A stretch of DNA of 64,000 nt, from contig NZ_CP010797.1 in assembly GCF_000954115.1 (NCBI RefSeq), positions 5,270,001 to 5,334,000 of the forward strand. The letters run 5' to 3'. The notes below the pieces were generated by a model. That model saw only the letters and a list, made by a program, of their open reading frames with translations, ran no database searches and was not told the DNA's origin. Made by a program: the position numbers and the translations under genes. This DNA comes from Rhodococcus sp. B7740. GTDB lineage: Bacteria; Actinomycetota; Actinomycetes; Mycobacteriales; Mycobacteriaceae. Shown here piece by piece: positions 1 to 9,239 of the stretch; the stretch's first letter is position 1; each line of letters opens with the position of its first letter.

Positions 1-888
1 GAACGCTGGGGGCTGGGATACGACGTTCTCTCCGAGCTCAACCCTGGTCTGATCCTGTTGCGTGTCACCGGCTTCGGCCAGACCGGACCGTACGCGACCA
101 GACCGGCCTTCGGAACGCTCGTCGAATCGATGAGTGGTTTCGCGCACCTGACCGGCGAAGCCGATGGGCCGCCGACGCTTCCGGCGTTCGGCTTGGCCGA
201 TTCCCTTGCCGGGATCGCGGGCTCGTCGGCCGTGTCGATGGCTCTACTGCACCGCACCAACAACGGCGGCAAGGGGCAGCAGATCGACCTGGATCTGTTG
301 AGCCCCATCATGGCTGCGGTCGGGCCGGGCGTCATCTATGCCGATCAACTGGGCATCGATCAGGAGCGAACAGGGAACCGGTCGAGCAACAACGCGCCCC
401 GCAACCTGTACAAGACCGCGGACGGGCATTGGTTGGCGATCTCCACGAGCGCCAACTCGATAGCCGAACGTGTGCTGGTGCTGGTGGGTCACCCCGAGGT
501 GCTGGACGAACCGTGGTTCGCCACCGGGCGTCAGCGCGCCGCCCACGCCGACCTTCTGGACGAGTACGTCGGCGGCTGGATTGCCGAGCGGACCAAGGAC
601 GTGGTGATCGACGAGTTCGAAAAGGCCGGAGCGGCAGTCGCTCCCGTCTACAAGCCGAGCGACCTGTTGTCCGATCCGCAGGTGAACGCCATCGAGATGG
701 TGACGACCGTCGAGGACGACGACCTCGGCCCCGTGCGCATGCAGAACGTCATGTGGCGGATGGGGGGCAGTCCCGGCCGGATCAGATACACCGGCCGCAA
801 GCACGGTGCCGACACCGACCAGGTGCTCACCGAAATAGGGTGCAGCGCCGACGAGATCGAGGCCATGCACCGCGACAGCATCGTGTAG
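1..888 (+). CDS. CaiB/BaiF family (family III) CoA-transferase, 5' partial
   Basis: The reading frame is open from the first base of the window, so the N-terminus lies outside. The visible 295 residues match the family III CoA-transferase fold. There is a substrate loop G-F-G-Q-T-G-P-Y, then L-A-D-S-L-A-G, whose Asp (codon 199-201) aligns with the catalytic Asp that forms the acyl-aspartyl intermediate in formyl-CoA transferase, then G-K-G-Q-Q-I-D-L-D. Enzymes of this family move CoA between carboxylic acids in the cytoplasm, for example carnitine, oxalate or bile-acid derivatives. The substrate cannot be told from sequence, and upstream neighbours are not visible. Confidence 0.9.
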   Translation, partial: ERWGLGYDVLSELNPGLILLRVTGFGQTGPYATRPAFGTLVESMSGFAHLTGEADGPPTLPAFGLADSLAGIAGSSAVSMALLHRTNNGGKGQQIDLDLLSPIMAAVGPGVIYADQLGIDQERTGNRSSNNAPRNLYKTADGHWLAISTSANSIAERVLVLVGHPEVLDEPWFATGRQRAAHADLLDEYVGGWIAERTKDVVIDEFEKAGAAVAPVYKPSDLLSDPQVNAIEMVTTVEDDDLGPVRMQNVMWRMGGSPGRIRYTGRKHGADTDQVLTEIGCSADEIEAMHRDSIV

Positions 889-892
889 AGCG

Positions 893-925
893 CGGCGGGT
901 GGTCGCGGTGTCCGGTCACCCGCCG
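893..925. terminator. Stem-loop between convergent genes
   Basis: Perfect 9-bp inverted repeat, CGGCGGGTG (893-901) and CACCCGCCG (917-925), with a 15-base loop. It lies just after the CoA-transferase stop and before the stop of the convergent binding-protein gene, so it can serve both strands. There is no U-tract, as is common for actinobacterial terminators. Confidence 0.5.
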
Positions 926-928
926 AGT

Positions 929-1882
929 TCACTCGGGAATCTGCTGCACCACGGCGGCGACGGCTTCCACCTGGTCCGCGATCCGTGGCCCCCATCTACT
1001 CGACAGGTCCTCGTCCATCGGGAAAATCCTGCCGTCTCGGACGGCGGTCATCGAACCCCACCCCGGTCGAGCCGCGACCGATTCGGCTGTGACGCCACAG
1101 CACTGGCTGTCGGCGAGGAACACGATATCGGGATCCGCGGTGATCACCGACTCGGCGGACAGCTGCGGGTAATCGCCAGCCCCGGATCCGTCGGCGATGC
1201 TCTGCAGACCGAACAATCCGTAGATCTGGCCGACGAAGCTCTGGCTGCTCACGGTGTACAGGGTGTCGTCGAGTTCGTGGAAGTACGTCAACGGCTGATC
1301 GCGTGTCGGCACGCTCGCGACGGCAGCATCGATGCGGTCACGCATCTGCGCGACCACCGCATCGCCTTCGGCGTCGTGCCCGGTCGCGTCTGCCACTTGT
1401 TCGATCTGCGAGTACGCGTCGTCGAGGCTCGTGGCGGCCGGGACCATCAGCGTCGGAATGCCTGCCTCGGCCAGGGTGGACGTCACCAGGCCGAGGTCGG
1501 TGGAGGTGATCACCAGATCGGGGTCGTACGCGACGATCGCCTCGAGGCTCGGCGTGAACGCAGACAGCCCGGTCTTCGGGGCATCGGCGGGATAGTCCGA
1601 CTGATCGTCGACGGCCGCCACCTGCTCACCCGCTCCGACGGCGTACAGGGTCTCTGTCGCCGTCGGGCTCAGAGAAACGATCGAACGGGGCATCGCGTCG
1701 ATGGTGACGGTCTCGCCGTCCGAGCCCGATGCGATCGTCCTCGGGAACTCCCCGCTCGACGCCGTGGTGGAGGAAGCGGTCGGCGGGGAGTCCGTGGTCG
1801 TGCTGCCGCATCCGGTCGCGACCAGCGCGATGACCGCGAACCCGGCTGAGATCATTCGTGCCGATCGACGCTGCACTGCCAC
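929..1882 (-). CDS. ABC transporter substrate-binding lipoprotein, Fe-siderophore/cobalamin type
   Basis: 317 residues. The basic N-terminus and hydrophobic stretch end in the lipobox V-A-T-G-C (Cys25), so it should be a membrane-anchored lipoprotein on the outer face of the cytoplasmic membrane. The rest matches the FecB/BtuF-like periplasmic-binding fold: P-R-S-I-V-S-L-S-P-T-A-T-E-T near residue 65, then Y-D-P-D-L-V-I-T-S in the first lobe. Members bind ferric siderophores, haem or cobalamin for uptake. No permease or ATPase gene is adjacent, so it must use a transporter encoded elsewhere. It lies 48 bases downstream of the UvrA-like gene on the same strand. Ligand unknown. Confidence 0.85.
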   Translation of the reverse strand: MAVQRRSARMISAGFAVIALVATGCGSTTTDSPPTASSTTASSGEFPRTIASGSDGETVTIDAMPRSIVSLSPTATETLYAVGAGEQVAAVDDQSDYPADAPKTGLSAFTPSLEAIVAYDPDLVITSTDLGLVTSTLAEAGIPTLMVPAATSLDDAYSQIEQVADATGHDAEGDAVVAQMRDRIDAAVASVPTRDQPLTYFHELDDTLYTVSSQSFVGQIYGLFGLQSIADGSGAGDYPQLSAESVITADPDIVFLADSQCCGVTAESVAARPGWGSMTAVRDGRIFPMDEDLSSRWGPRIADQVEAVAAVVQQIPE

Positions 1883-1930
1883 TCCTGTGTTTCCGGTACC
1901 TCGTGGAGCGCCAACACTATCGGGTCGCGG

Positions 1931-4228
1931 TCAGCGAGCGAGGCTCCCTGCCAGGTACGTGCCGGTGTGGGTGTCGGAGACCACCAACTCGTCGACGGTT
2001 CCGGTGAAGGTGATCAGTCCGCCGTTGTGTCCGCCGTCGGGGCCGAGGTCGATGACCCAGTCGGCCGCGGCGATGACGTCGAGGTTGTGTTCGATGACGA
2101 TCACCGACCTGCCCTCGTCGACCATCCCGGACAGCAACGCGATCAGGTTCGACACGTCCGATGGGTGCAGACCGGTCGTCGGCTCGTCGAGTACCAGCAC
2201 CGGCGACGACCCGACCAGTTCGGTGGCGAGCTTGAGCCGTTGCCGCTCGCCGCCGGAGAGCGACGACAGGTTCTGGCCGAGCGAGAGGTAGCCGAGCCCG
2301 ACATCCCGGCACCGGCGGAGGATGTCACGGATCTTTTTGACCTCGAAGAAGTCCTGCGCGTCCTCGACGGACATCTCGAAGATGTCGGCGATGCTGACGC
2401 CGTCGACGGTATGCCGGATCGCACCCGACCGAAAACGGCTGCCCTGGCACGTCTCGCAGGTGCTCGTCACCGGGTCGGTGAACCCGAGATCGGTGAAGAT
2501 GACGCCGCTGCCCTGGCAGTCGGGGCACGCGCCGTCGGAGTTGGGCGAGAACAGAGACGGCGGCTGGCCGGTCTTCTTGGCGAAGTATGCGCGGATCGGG
2601 TCGAGCAGACCGGTGTACGTCGCGGGGGAGGAGCGGCGCGAACCGCGGATGGGTGCCTGGTCGATGATGACGGCGTCCGGCGCTGCCTCTCGGAGATGGC
2701 CGTGGATGAGGCTGGATTTGCCGGAACCGGCGACCCCGGTGACGGCGGTCAGGACTCCGAGCGGGACGTCGACGCTGACGTCGCGCAGATTGTGGGTGTT
2801 TGCTCCGGTGATGGTCAGCCAACCCGAAGGCGTACGGGGAGTGCGCAATTCGACGCCCTCGCGCCGCAGCGCGGCACCGGTCCTGGTGTCGGCGCGGCGG
2901 AGTTCGTCGTAAGTGCCCTCGAACACGACTGTGCCGCCGGCCTTTCCCGCGCCTGGGCCGATCTCGACGATCCGATCGGCGATCGCCATGACCTCGGGGT
3001 CGTGCTCGACGACGAGGACGGTGTTGCCCTTGTCGCGCAGCGCGAGCAACATGTCGTCGAGGCGGTGGACGTCGCGGGGGTGGAGGCCTGTGGTCGGCTC
3101 GTCGAACACGTAGAGCATGTCGTTGAGGGTGGCGCCGAGGTGTCGTACCATCTTGATGCGCTGGGATTCACCGCCCGACAGCGACGACGTCGCCCGGTCC
3201 AGGCTGAGGTAGCCGAGACCGAGATCGACGAGTCTTCGCAGCTGCGTGACGATTTCGGCGGTGACAGTGCCCAAGCCGCTGATCTGCCACCCGTCGATGC
3301 GGTCGGCGAGTTCGGACACCTGCATCGCGAACGCGTCGGGCAGAGACAGGCCTTCGAGCGTGGCACCGCGGATGGTCTCGTTGTAGCGGGAGCCGCCGCA
3401 GGACTCGCAGACACCGCGCGTGACGATGCGTTCGAACGCGAGCTTGGCCTTGCCTTTGAGGGCCTCGGCGTCCTTGGTCAGGTAGCTGCGCCGGAACCGG
3501 GACACGATTCCCTCGTAGCTCTTCATCACGGCGTCGGGGTTCAGCACCTCGACCTCGCCGGGCTTGGCGTCGAAGAAGATGTGGCGCTCGCGGGCGGAGT
3601 AATGCTCGATCGGGACGTCGAGATCGAACAGGCCCGAGTCGGCGAACACCCGATACGGCCATTTGCCGACCTCGAAGTCCGGGTGCCGGAACGGCCCCTC
3701 GCGCAGGGACTTCGACTCGTCTACCAGTTCGCCGATGTCGACGACCTTCGCCTCCCCGAGCCCTTCGCACTCCAGGCACATGCCGGCCGGATCGTTGAAC
3801 GAGAACGCGTTCGCGAACCCGATCGTCGGGGTGACGCCGCGGGACCAGAGCATGCGCAGCCAGTCGCCGATGTCGGTGATGGTGCCGACCGTCGACCGCG
3901 GGCCACCGAACAGGCGCTTCTGGTCGACGATCACGACTGCCGACAGGTTCGCGATCAGATCGGCGTCGGGGCGACCGTAGGAGGGCAGGAAGGTCTGGGC
4001 GAACGCGGTGAACGTGGAATTGATCTGCCGTTGAGCTTCGGCAGCGATGGTGTCGAACACGAGTGACGACTTCCCCGACCCGGAGACGCCCGCGAACACG
4101 ACGAGCGATCGCTTGGGCAGGTCGAGGTCCACGTCGCGGAGATTGTTCTCGCGTGCTCCGCGAACGATGATCGTGGACAGTTCGTTGCTGGATGGCTGGG
4201 CTGGGGTGGTCGGCTGGGCCTGGGTCAT
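1931..4228 (-). CDS. UvrA-like ABC ATPase (drug-resistance type UvrA paralogue)
   Basis: 765 residues, against about 950 for canonical UvrA. There are two ABC modules: Walker A G-V-S-G-S-G-K-S-S near residue 47 and G-V-A-G-S-G-K-S-S near 495. Two signatures are present, L-S-G-G-E-S-Q-R and L-S-G-G-E-R-Q-R, plus CxxC zinc-hook pairs (C-L-E-C, C-E-S-C, C-P-D-C, C-E-T-C). The short length matches the UvrA-like subgroup that includes daunorubicin-resistance DrrC, which is thought to release DNA-bound drugs rather than work in nucleotide excision repair. No uvrB or uvrC is nearby. A palindrome at 4290-4304 sits upstream of the start and may be an operator. Repair versus drug protection is inference. 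Confidence 0.85.
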   Translation of the reverse strand: MTQAQPTTPAQPSSNELSTIIVRGARENNLRDVDLDLPKRSLVVFAGVSGSGKSSLVFDTIAAEAQRQINSTFTAFAQTFLPSYGRPDADLIANLSAVVIVDQKRLFGGPRSTVGTITDIGDWLRMLWSRGVTPTIGFANAFSFNDPAGMCLECEGLGEAKVVDIGELVDESKSLREGPFRHPDFEVGKWPYRVFADSGLFDLDVPIEHYSARERHIFFDAKPGEVEVLNPDAVMKSYEGIVSRFRRSYLTKDAEALKGKAKLAFERIVTRGVCESCGGSRYNETIRGATLEGLSLPDAFAMQVSELADRIDGWQISGLGTVTAEIVTQLRRLVDLGLGYLSLDRATSSLSGGESQRIKMVRHLGATLNDMLYVFDEPTTGLHPRDVHRLDDMLLALRDKGNTVLVVEHDPEVMAIADRIVEIGPGAGKAGGTVVFEGTYDELRRADTRTGAALRREGVELRTPRTPSGWLTITGANTHNLRDVSVDVPLGVLTAVTGVAGSGKSSLIHGHLREAAPDAVIIDQAPIRGSRRSSPATYTGLLDPIRAYFAKKTGQPPSLFSPNSDGACPDCQGSGVIFTDLGFTDPVTSTCETCQGSRFRSGAIRHTVDGVSIADIFEMSVEDAQDFFEVKKIRDILRRCRDVGLGYLSLGQNLSSLSGGERQRLKLATELVGSSPVLVLDEPTTGLHPSDVSNLIALLSGMVDEGRSVIVIEHNLDVIAAADWVIDLGPDGGHNGGLITFTGTVDELVVSDTHTGTYLAGSLAR

Positions 4229-4289
4229 GTGCGCTGAGGTCGCCTTTCGCCGCCCCCGACGCTGGTTCGTCCGGGGCCGACGCAGTCTA

Positions 4290-4304
4290 CCGTACGCCGT
4301 ACGG
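4290..4304. promoter_or_regulatory. Palindrome upstream of the UvrA-like gene
   Basis: CCGTACG-C-CGTACGG is a perfect dyad around one central base. It lies 62 bases upstream of the UvrA-like start and 99 bases upstream of the divergent PASTA lipoprotein. Size and symmetry fit a TetR-type operator, but no regulator gene is adjacent. The role is inferred. Confidence 0.45.
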
Positions 4305-4402
4305 AAATGCCGTTCATGCTTCCGCAGTAACAGACTTACCGGTCTGGCGATCTCACATGGGCGCCGATTGCATCAGGCCATCGGTCGTGTCGAAAGGTAT
4401 TC

Positions 4403-4873
4403 ATGACCAGTAGTAGTCGTTTCCGCGTGCGGTCGGCCATCGTGCTCGCCCTCCCGGCGATCGTCCTCGCGGGCTGCGGATCGCAGGACTCCACCGAGCC
4501 CGAAGTCCGCACCGAAGTAAGGACTGTGACCGTCGAGGCAACGGCAACCCCACCGACGATCGCGCCGACGTCGATCGACAGGATCGTCCTTCCGGACACC
4601 ACTGCGCCCGAGCCGTCCACATCGGAACCGGCCGCGCCGGTCCTCGTTGCCATGCCTCCGGTCGTATGCATGAATTTGCAGTCCGCGCAGAATGCGATCC
4701 AGGCAGCCGGGGTCTTCTACTCCCGCAGCGCCGATGCCTCCGGCGAAGGTCGGATGCAGGTCAACGACTCGAACTGGATTGTCGTGGCGCAGGATCCGCC
4801 CGCAGGGACGCTGATCGGTGAGGGAGATGCTCTGCTGTCCGCGGTGAAGATCGGTGAGCCGAACAACTGCTGA
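4403..4873 (+). CDS. Lipoprotein with a PASTA-like domain
   Basis: 156 residues. The signal peptide ends in V-L-A-G-C (Cys25), a lipobox. A Thr/Pro/Glu-rich linker (about 28-78) follows. The C-terminal half (P-P-V-V-C-M-N-L-Q-S-A-Q-N-A-I-Q-A-A-G, later Q-D-P-P-A-G-T-L-I-G-E-G) follows the PASTA pattern: a short strand, a helix, then the conserved D-P-x-x-G turn. PASTA domains bind cell-wall fragments or act as structural modules. A GAAAGG ribosome site precedes the ATG. It is transcribed alone, divergent from the UvrA-like gene. Function unknown. Confidence 0.75.
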   Translation: MTSSSRFRVRSAIVLALPAIVLAGCGSQDSTEPEVRTEVRTVTVEATATPPTIAPTSIDRIVLPDTTAPEPSTSEPAAPVLVAMPPVVCMNLQSAQNAIQAAGVFYSRSADASGEGRMQVNDSNWIVVAQDPPAGTLIGEGDALLSAVKIGEPNNC

Positions 4874-4874
4874 T

Positions 4875-5426
4875 CTAGCTGCGAAGGCTGGGCTTGCCCG
4901 CTGGAGCCGGTTTCTGCTCGGTCGAGCTGTACGCGAGGTGGCCGCCGATGAGGCCGCCGACGCTCGCTGTGGCGAGACCGGCTGCAGCCAGGGCCTTGGC
5001 GATGCCATCGGTCTGTTTCCGGCGACGTAGGTAGGAGCCGAGAAAGAGGAAGACGCCGGTCGCGTTGGAGGCCGCGTGGATGATCCCGACTCGTCGCTGG
5101 CGGGTGTTCATCGTCGACCAGTCGGCCCATCCGGTGGCGATGGCGGCCGGCGCGGACACGAGCCCGATGGAGATCACAAGCTTGCTTGCTCTCGACTGGT
5201 GATTCAGCAGGTCCAGAGCAACGGCGCTGGTCCAGCTGCCGATGGTGACGTTGACCAGAGCCGGGTGGATGGGGTGGCCGATCCACTGTCCGCGGAGCGC
5301 GCCGCCGACGGTGCTGTCGTCGAGTGCGGGCTCGAGGACGTCGTTGATCGCGTTGCTCGCTCCGTCGAGGAACGATGCCGATTCGAGGCTGTCTAGTGCT
5401 TGCTTGAGTGTCATACGTTGCCGCAT
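4875..5426 (-). CDS. DUF2231 family membrane protein
   Basis: 183 residues from the chosen ATG. Another ATG lies four codons downstream, and a longer frame reaching 5519 would overlap the divergent acyl-CoA synthetase start. The motif G-H-P-I-H-P-A-L-V-N-V-T-I-G near residue 48 is the hallmark of DUF2231. Three to four hydrophobic segments follow, separated by short polar loops (T-G-W-A-D-W near 92), so it is an integral membrane protein. Function is not established for the family. Its stop is one base from the convergent lipoprotein stop. Confidence 0.75.
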   Translation of the reverse strand: MRQRMTLKQALDSLESASFLDGASNAINDVLEPALDDSTVGGALRGQWIGHPIHPALVNVTIGSWTSAVALDLLNHQSRASKLVISIGLVSAPAAIATGWADWSTMNTRQRRVGIIHAASNATGVFLFLGSYLRRRKQTDGIAKALAAAGLATASVGGLIGGHLAYSSTEQKPAPAGKPSLRS

Positions 5427-5503
5427 GCCCCGCTGACGCTGCGCGAACCGTAAGGGCAGCCAAACACGGGACGAGATGCTTGGACGTCCTATAACGTCAG
5501 GTG

Positions 5504-7000
5504 ATGAGCAGCGGAACACGAGTGAACACCGTCGACGGCGTCCTGCGGCGGTCGGCCGCGAAATTCCCCGACCGTCTCGCCGTGACCTTCGAGGGACGCT
5601 GCCACACCTACGGAGAACTCGATACCGCCGTCACCCGCGCCGCCCGACGACTGATCGCGTTGGGGTTGAACAAGGGTGACCGCGTCGCGGCGTACGGCGT
5701 CAACTCGGATGCGTACGTTGTTGCGTTTCTCGCCTGTGCGCGAGCCGGATTGGTGCACGTTCCGATCAACTACGCGCTGGTGGGCGACGAATTGCAGTAC
5801 TTGCTCGATCAGTCGGGCTCCCGCGTGGTTCTCGTGGATCCGGCTTTGACGGCCACCCTCGACTCCGTTCGTGCAAACCTGACGATCGAGCACGTTTTTT
5901 CCCTTCCCGATGTACTGGGCACGGACGGCGACGGCTCCGAACTAGAGCCCGCCGCCGATTCGACCGACCCAGCTCAGCTGCTCTACACCTCCGGAACGAC
6001 GTCGAAACCCAAGGGCGCGATGATGTCTCACGGAGCACTCGTCGCCGAATACGTCTCGTGCGTGATCGCGCTCGGGTTCACCCAGGACGACGATCCACTG
6101 CTCGTGATGCCGATGTACCACTCGGCGGGAATGCACGTGTTCATGCTGCCGTATCTGTCGGTGGGTGCCACGGTCCGCTTGATGCGCAGGCCGGACGTTC
6201 CGGAGATCCTGCGCCGCATCGAAGAGGAGAAGATCAAGTCTCTGTTCCTGGCCCCCACGGTGTGGGTTCCGCTCGCCAATCACCCCGACCTGGCCACGCG
6301 TGACCTGTCGTCGCTGAAGAAGGCGCAGTACGGTTCGTCGATCATGCCTGTCACCGTTCTCACTCGGCTACGTGAGCGGTACCCGGACATCGAGTTCTAC
6401 AACTGCTTCGGGCAGTCCGAGATCGGTCCACTGGCAACGGTATTGCAGCCCGAGGAGCACGAGGCGCGGCCGGCGTCGTGCGGCCGTGCGGTGTTCTTCG
6501 TCGAGACCCGTGTCGTCGATGCCGACGGGAACGATGTGCCGGACGGCGAAGCCGGAGAGATCCTCTACCGTTCTCCTCAGCTGTGCGACGGCTACTGGGA
6601 CAAGCCGGAGGCGACGGCAGATGCGTTCTCGGATGGGTGGTTTCATTCAGGCGACCTGGTGACCCGCGACGCCGAGGGTTTCATCACCGTGGTCGACCGG
6701 ATCAAGGACGTCATCAACACCGGCGGCATTCTCGTCGCGTCACGCGAGGTAGAGGATGCGATCTACACCCATCCGGCGGTCGCCGAGGTCGCGGTGATCG
6801 GGACGCCCGACGACAAGTGGATCGAAGCGGTGACGGCAGTCGTTGTGCTCAAGGAGGGCAGTGAGTTGTCGTCGCAGGCGTTGATCGACCATGTGAAGGG
6901 TCGTATAGCGCCGTTCAAGGTGCCCAAGACCGTCACCTTCGTCGACGAATTGCCACGTAATCAGAGCGGAAAACTGCTCAAGCGTGAGCTGCGTGGTTGA
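5504..7000 (+). CDS. Fatty-acyl-CoA synthetase (AMP-binding family)
   Basis: 498 residues, full length for class I adenylate-forming enzymes. Seen: the P-loop Y-T-S-G-T-T-S-K-P-K-G near residue 162, the A5 core N-C-F-G-Q-S-E near 304, the hinge and ATP-binding S-G-D-L and D-R-I-K-D-V-I-N-T-G-G near 385-410, and the C-terminal catalytic Lys in Q-S-G-K-L-L-K-R. It activates a carboxylic acid to acyl-AMP and then to the CoA thioester. GTG 5501 and ATG 5504 are both possible starts. It stands alone, so the chain-length or aromatic substrate cannot be assigned. Confidence 0.88.
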   Translation: MSSGTRVNTVDGVLRRSAAKFPDRLAVTFEGRCHTYGELDTAVTRAARRLIALGLNKGDRVAAYGVNSDAYVVAFLACARAGLVHVPINYALVGDELQYLLDQSGSRVVLVDPALTATLDSVRANLTIEHVFSLPDVLGTDGDGSELEPAADSTDPAQLLYTSGTTSKPKGAMMSHGALVAEYVSCVIALGFTQDDDPLLVMPMYHSAGMHVFMLPYLSVGATVRLMRRPDVPEILRRIEEEKIKSLFLAPTVWVPLANHPDLATRDLSSLKKAQYGSSIMPVTVLTRLRERYPDIEFYNCFGQSEIGPLATVLQPEEHEARPASCGRAVFFVETRVVDADGNDVPDGEAGEILYRSPQLCDGYWDKPEATADAFSDGWFHSGDLVTRDAEGFITVVDRIKDVINTGGILVASREVEDAIYTHPAVAEVAVIGTPDDKWIEAVTAVVVLKEGSELSSQALIDHVKGRIAPFKVPKTVTFVDELPRNQSGKLLKRELRG

Positions 7001-7007
7001 CCTGTCG

Positions 7008-8805
7008 TCAGGCTGCTCGCTGTTTTCGTCGGTGGTAGCTGGGGATGGGTTGGCGTGTGGGGTCGATGGATTCGGGTGGGATGGCGTAGGGGTGTCCGTC
7101 GTCGCCCATGAGCAGTTGCCAGTGGCCGTGGTGGACGAGGCGGTGGCATTCGCCGCAGACCAGCGCGAGGTTGTTCAGGTCGGTTCTGCCGCCGTGTTCC
7201 CAGAACCTCACGTGGTGGGCGTGGCACCACTTTGCGGGGCGGCCGCACATGACGCAGCATCGGTCGCGGATGGTCAGGGCGATGCGTTGGTCGTCGGTGG
7301 CGAGTCTGGTGGTGCGCCCGAGCGCGAGCGGGACGCCGTGGTGGTCGACGATCACCGGGGTGAGGTTGGCGTCGCAGGTGAGTAGTTCGGCGAGGGAGCG
7401 ACTGATCGGGCCGGTCCAGTCGGTGTGGAACGGCCACTCGGCATCGCCCGGCTCGGGAACGGACTTCTCCCTCGCATCACTACCACCGGCAGCGTCACAA
7501 CCGTCGGTGCTGCGACCGACACGACTCTGGGGAGAGTCACCGGTGCATGAACGGTCGCCGGCACCAGAACTCCCTTTGGCGCGTTGACCGCGGCCCGTGG
7601 CTCGATCGGGACCGGCGTCGGTGTCTTCGGTTCGTGAACCGCCGTCGATACCAACACTCTCGCTGACGCGGTGACCGCCGTCAGCACCACCATCGGGACC
7701 GTCGTCGGCATTACTGGTTCGTGAGTTGCCGTGGGCACCAGCACTCTCGCTGGCGCGGTGGCCGCCGTCAGCACCGGTAGCGTGTGTTGTCGAACCCCGT
7801 TGGTGCGCTGGCAGTTTCCTTGTTTCTACGGTCGCTGAGCAGGTCGCGCAGCGGAACGATCAGGTGCACCGACGCCCGCGACCCACCCGACGCCCCGCGG
7901 CTGCCACCGCGGAGGTGACGGTCGAGAATCCGATCGAGTGCATCGGCCCGCCGCTTCGACGGACTCCGCGCGTCACGTTCCCCACCCGGGCCCGGCCGCG
8001 GAGCCGTCAACGGCGACAGGGCGGTGAGCAGTTTCTCGGCGAGGAGCCGGTCGACATCGCCACCGATCTGGAAGCGGCCACTGGCCAGCCGGTGAACATC
8101 GAACCGGTTCAGGCCCGGGTTCTCCGACACCGGTACCGGCGGCGGCCCCGACGGAACAGGTTCGGGCCCAGCAGGTTCGGGCCCTGCATCACCCAAGCCG
8201 CCTGCATCACCCGGGCCACCTGCGTCACCGGAGCCACCGGCATCGGTTCGGCTCGCCTGTTCCCGCTCCCGTTCTCGTCGCTGCTTCTCGGCCCGCGCAT
8301 GTCGAGCTCGCGCGTCCTCCGCCGCGGAGTGCGCCAAGGCCTGCGCTCGTGCGGTGACCTGTCCGGCGGTGCCGCGCATCGCGGTCTCGAGCAGTTCCGC
8401 GACGACGGCGTCGTGGCGCTGCTCGTCGAGGGTGGGGTCGGCGACCACGACGGTGGCGTAGCCGTCGGCGATCGCCGAGGCGTGGCCGGCGTGGATGTCA
8501 CCGCCGGCGAGGGCGTCGAGCACGTTCGGCCATTGGGTGAGCCATTGCCCGAGTTCCATCTGGCGGGTTGCGGATCCGTCGGTGATGCGCACCGACTTCG
8601 CGTACCAGCGGGTGACCGTCGAGTGCCCGAGTTTCATCGCCAGGCCACGTCGGTCGATCTCGGCGAGCAGTGTCAATCTTGCTGCAGCCAAAGCGTTTTC
8701 GTGGGACGACACGTCGGCGAGCTCGGAGACCAATTCCTGGTCCGCGAGCTCGAACACATCCCCCCATGTCTTCACCCCACGAAAGCTATACCCACCCACC
8801 GACAC
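7008..8805 (-). pseudogene. DUF222/HNH endonuclease (13E12 family), frameshifted
   Basis: Two reading frames together make one 13E12-type protein. The upstream frame (8805 to a stop at 7768) encodes the DUF222 domain and a G/D/P-rich linker, ending after V-H-L-I-V-P-L-R-D-L-L. The HNH domain lies in another frame, open from 7859 to 7008, with C-V-M-C, H-A-H-H-V-R-F-W and L-V-C-G-E-C-H-R-L-V-H-H-G, the zinc and metal residues of HNH nucleases. One extra base between 7859 and 7768 would explain the break. Possible causes are mutation, sequencing error or recoding. The extra linker between the domains is a three-unit 87-bp tandem repeat. The HNH part alone could start at GTG 7355. Confidence 0.75.
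7563..7775. repeat. Three imperfect 87-bp tandem units inside the DUF222/HNH gene
   Basis: The block that begins ACCAGCACTCTCGCTGGCG at 7737 recurs at 7650 and, more diverged, at 7563, exactly 87 bases apart each time. 87 is divisible by three (29 codons), so expansion keeps the frame. In the HNH frame it encodes a Gly/Ser/Asp/Arg-rich linker between the DUF222 and HNH domains. Confidence 0.8.
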
Positions 8806-8821
8806 GTTTCTGCGACGCCGG

Positions 8822-9217
8822 TCAACGCTTCCAACGAATACGGATTGGGCCCTTCGCAGTCGAGGGATCGACCACTGATCCCTTCTGGGTGATCTCGACC
8901 TCTCCCGCGTCGACCATCCGACGGGCGGCGCGGCGGACCGGTTCCATCAACTCCCGCCAACCGTCGTCGGACAGGGCTCGTGCGACGTCGGACGGGCAGA
9001 TCGTGGAGTCGCGGGACCGAGCGTCGAGCAGAGAACGGATCTTGTCTTCGAGTTCTTTGTCGGTGGCGCTCACCTTGTGTCGCCGGCACGCATCGCTGCA
9101 GTACTTGATGTCATCCCAGTTCTTCTCCCACTTCTTACGCCACTCGATTCGCCGCCCGCACGATGCGCAGACCTTGTCGGCGGGCTGCGCAGTGGAGGAG
9201 CGACGAGAATGGGCCAT
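8822..9217 (-). CDS. DUF2256 plus DUF3253 small zinc-ribbon protein
   Basis: 131 residues from the ATG at 9217. Longer open frames upstream would cross the divergent deformylase start. The N-terminal part has C-A-S-C-G-R-R-I-E-W-R-K-K-W followed by Y-C-S-D-A-C-R-R-H, a four-Cys zinc ribbon of the DUF2256 type. The C-terminal part (about 50-131: I-C-P-S-D-V-A-R-A-L ... M-E-P-V-R-R-A-A-R-R-M-V-D-A-G) matches the winged-helix-like DUF3253. This fusion is recurrent in bacteria and uncharacterised. It might bind nucleic acid, which is inference from the fold only. Confidence 0.8.
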   Translation of the reverse strand: MAHSRRSSTAQPADKVCASCGRRIEWRKKWEKNWDDIKYCSDACRRHKVSATDKELEDKIRSLLDARSRDSTICPSDVARALSDDGWRELMEPVRRAARRMVDAGEVEITQKGSVVDPSTAKGPIRIRWKR

Positions 9218-9239
9218 GCTTCGACAGTAACCTCGTTGC

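Noticed and set aside
1967..4066. 699-codon open frame opposite the UvrA-like gene
   Set aside because: Third-position G/C in the real gene leaves the opposite frame open. It has no domain, no ribosome site and low-complexity composition. The same applies to the long opposite frames at 27596-29344, 61766-63520 and 18742-20367.
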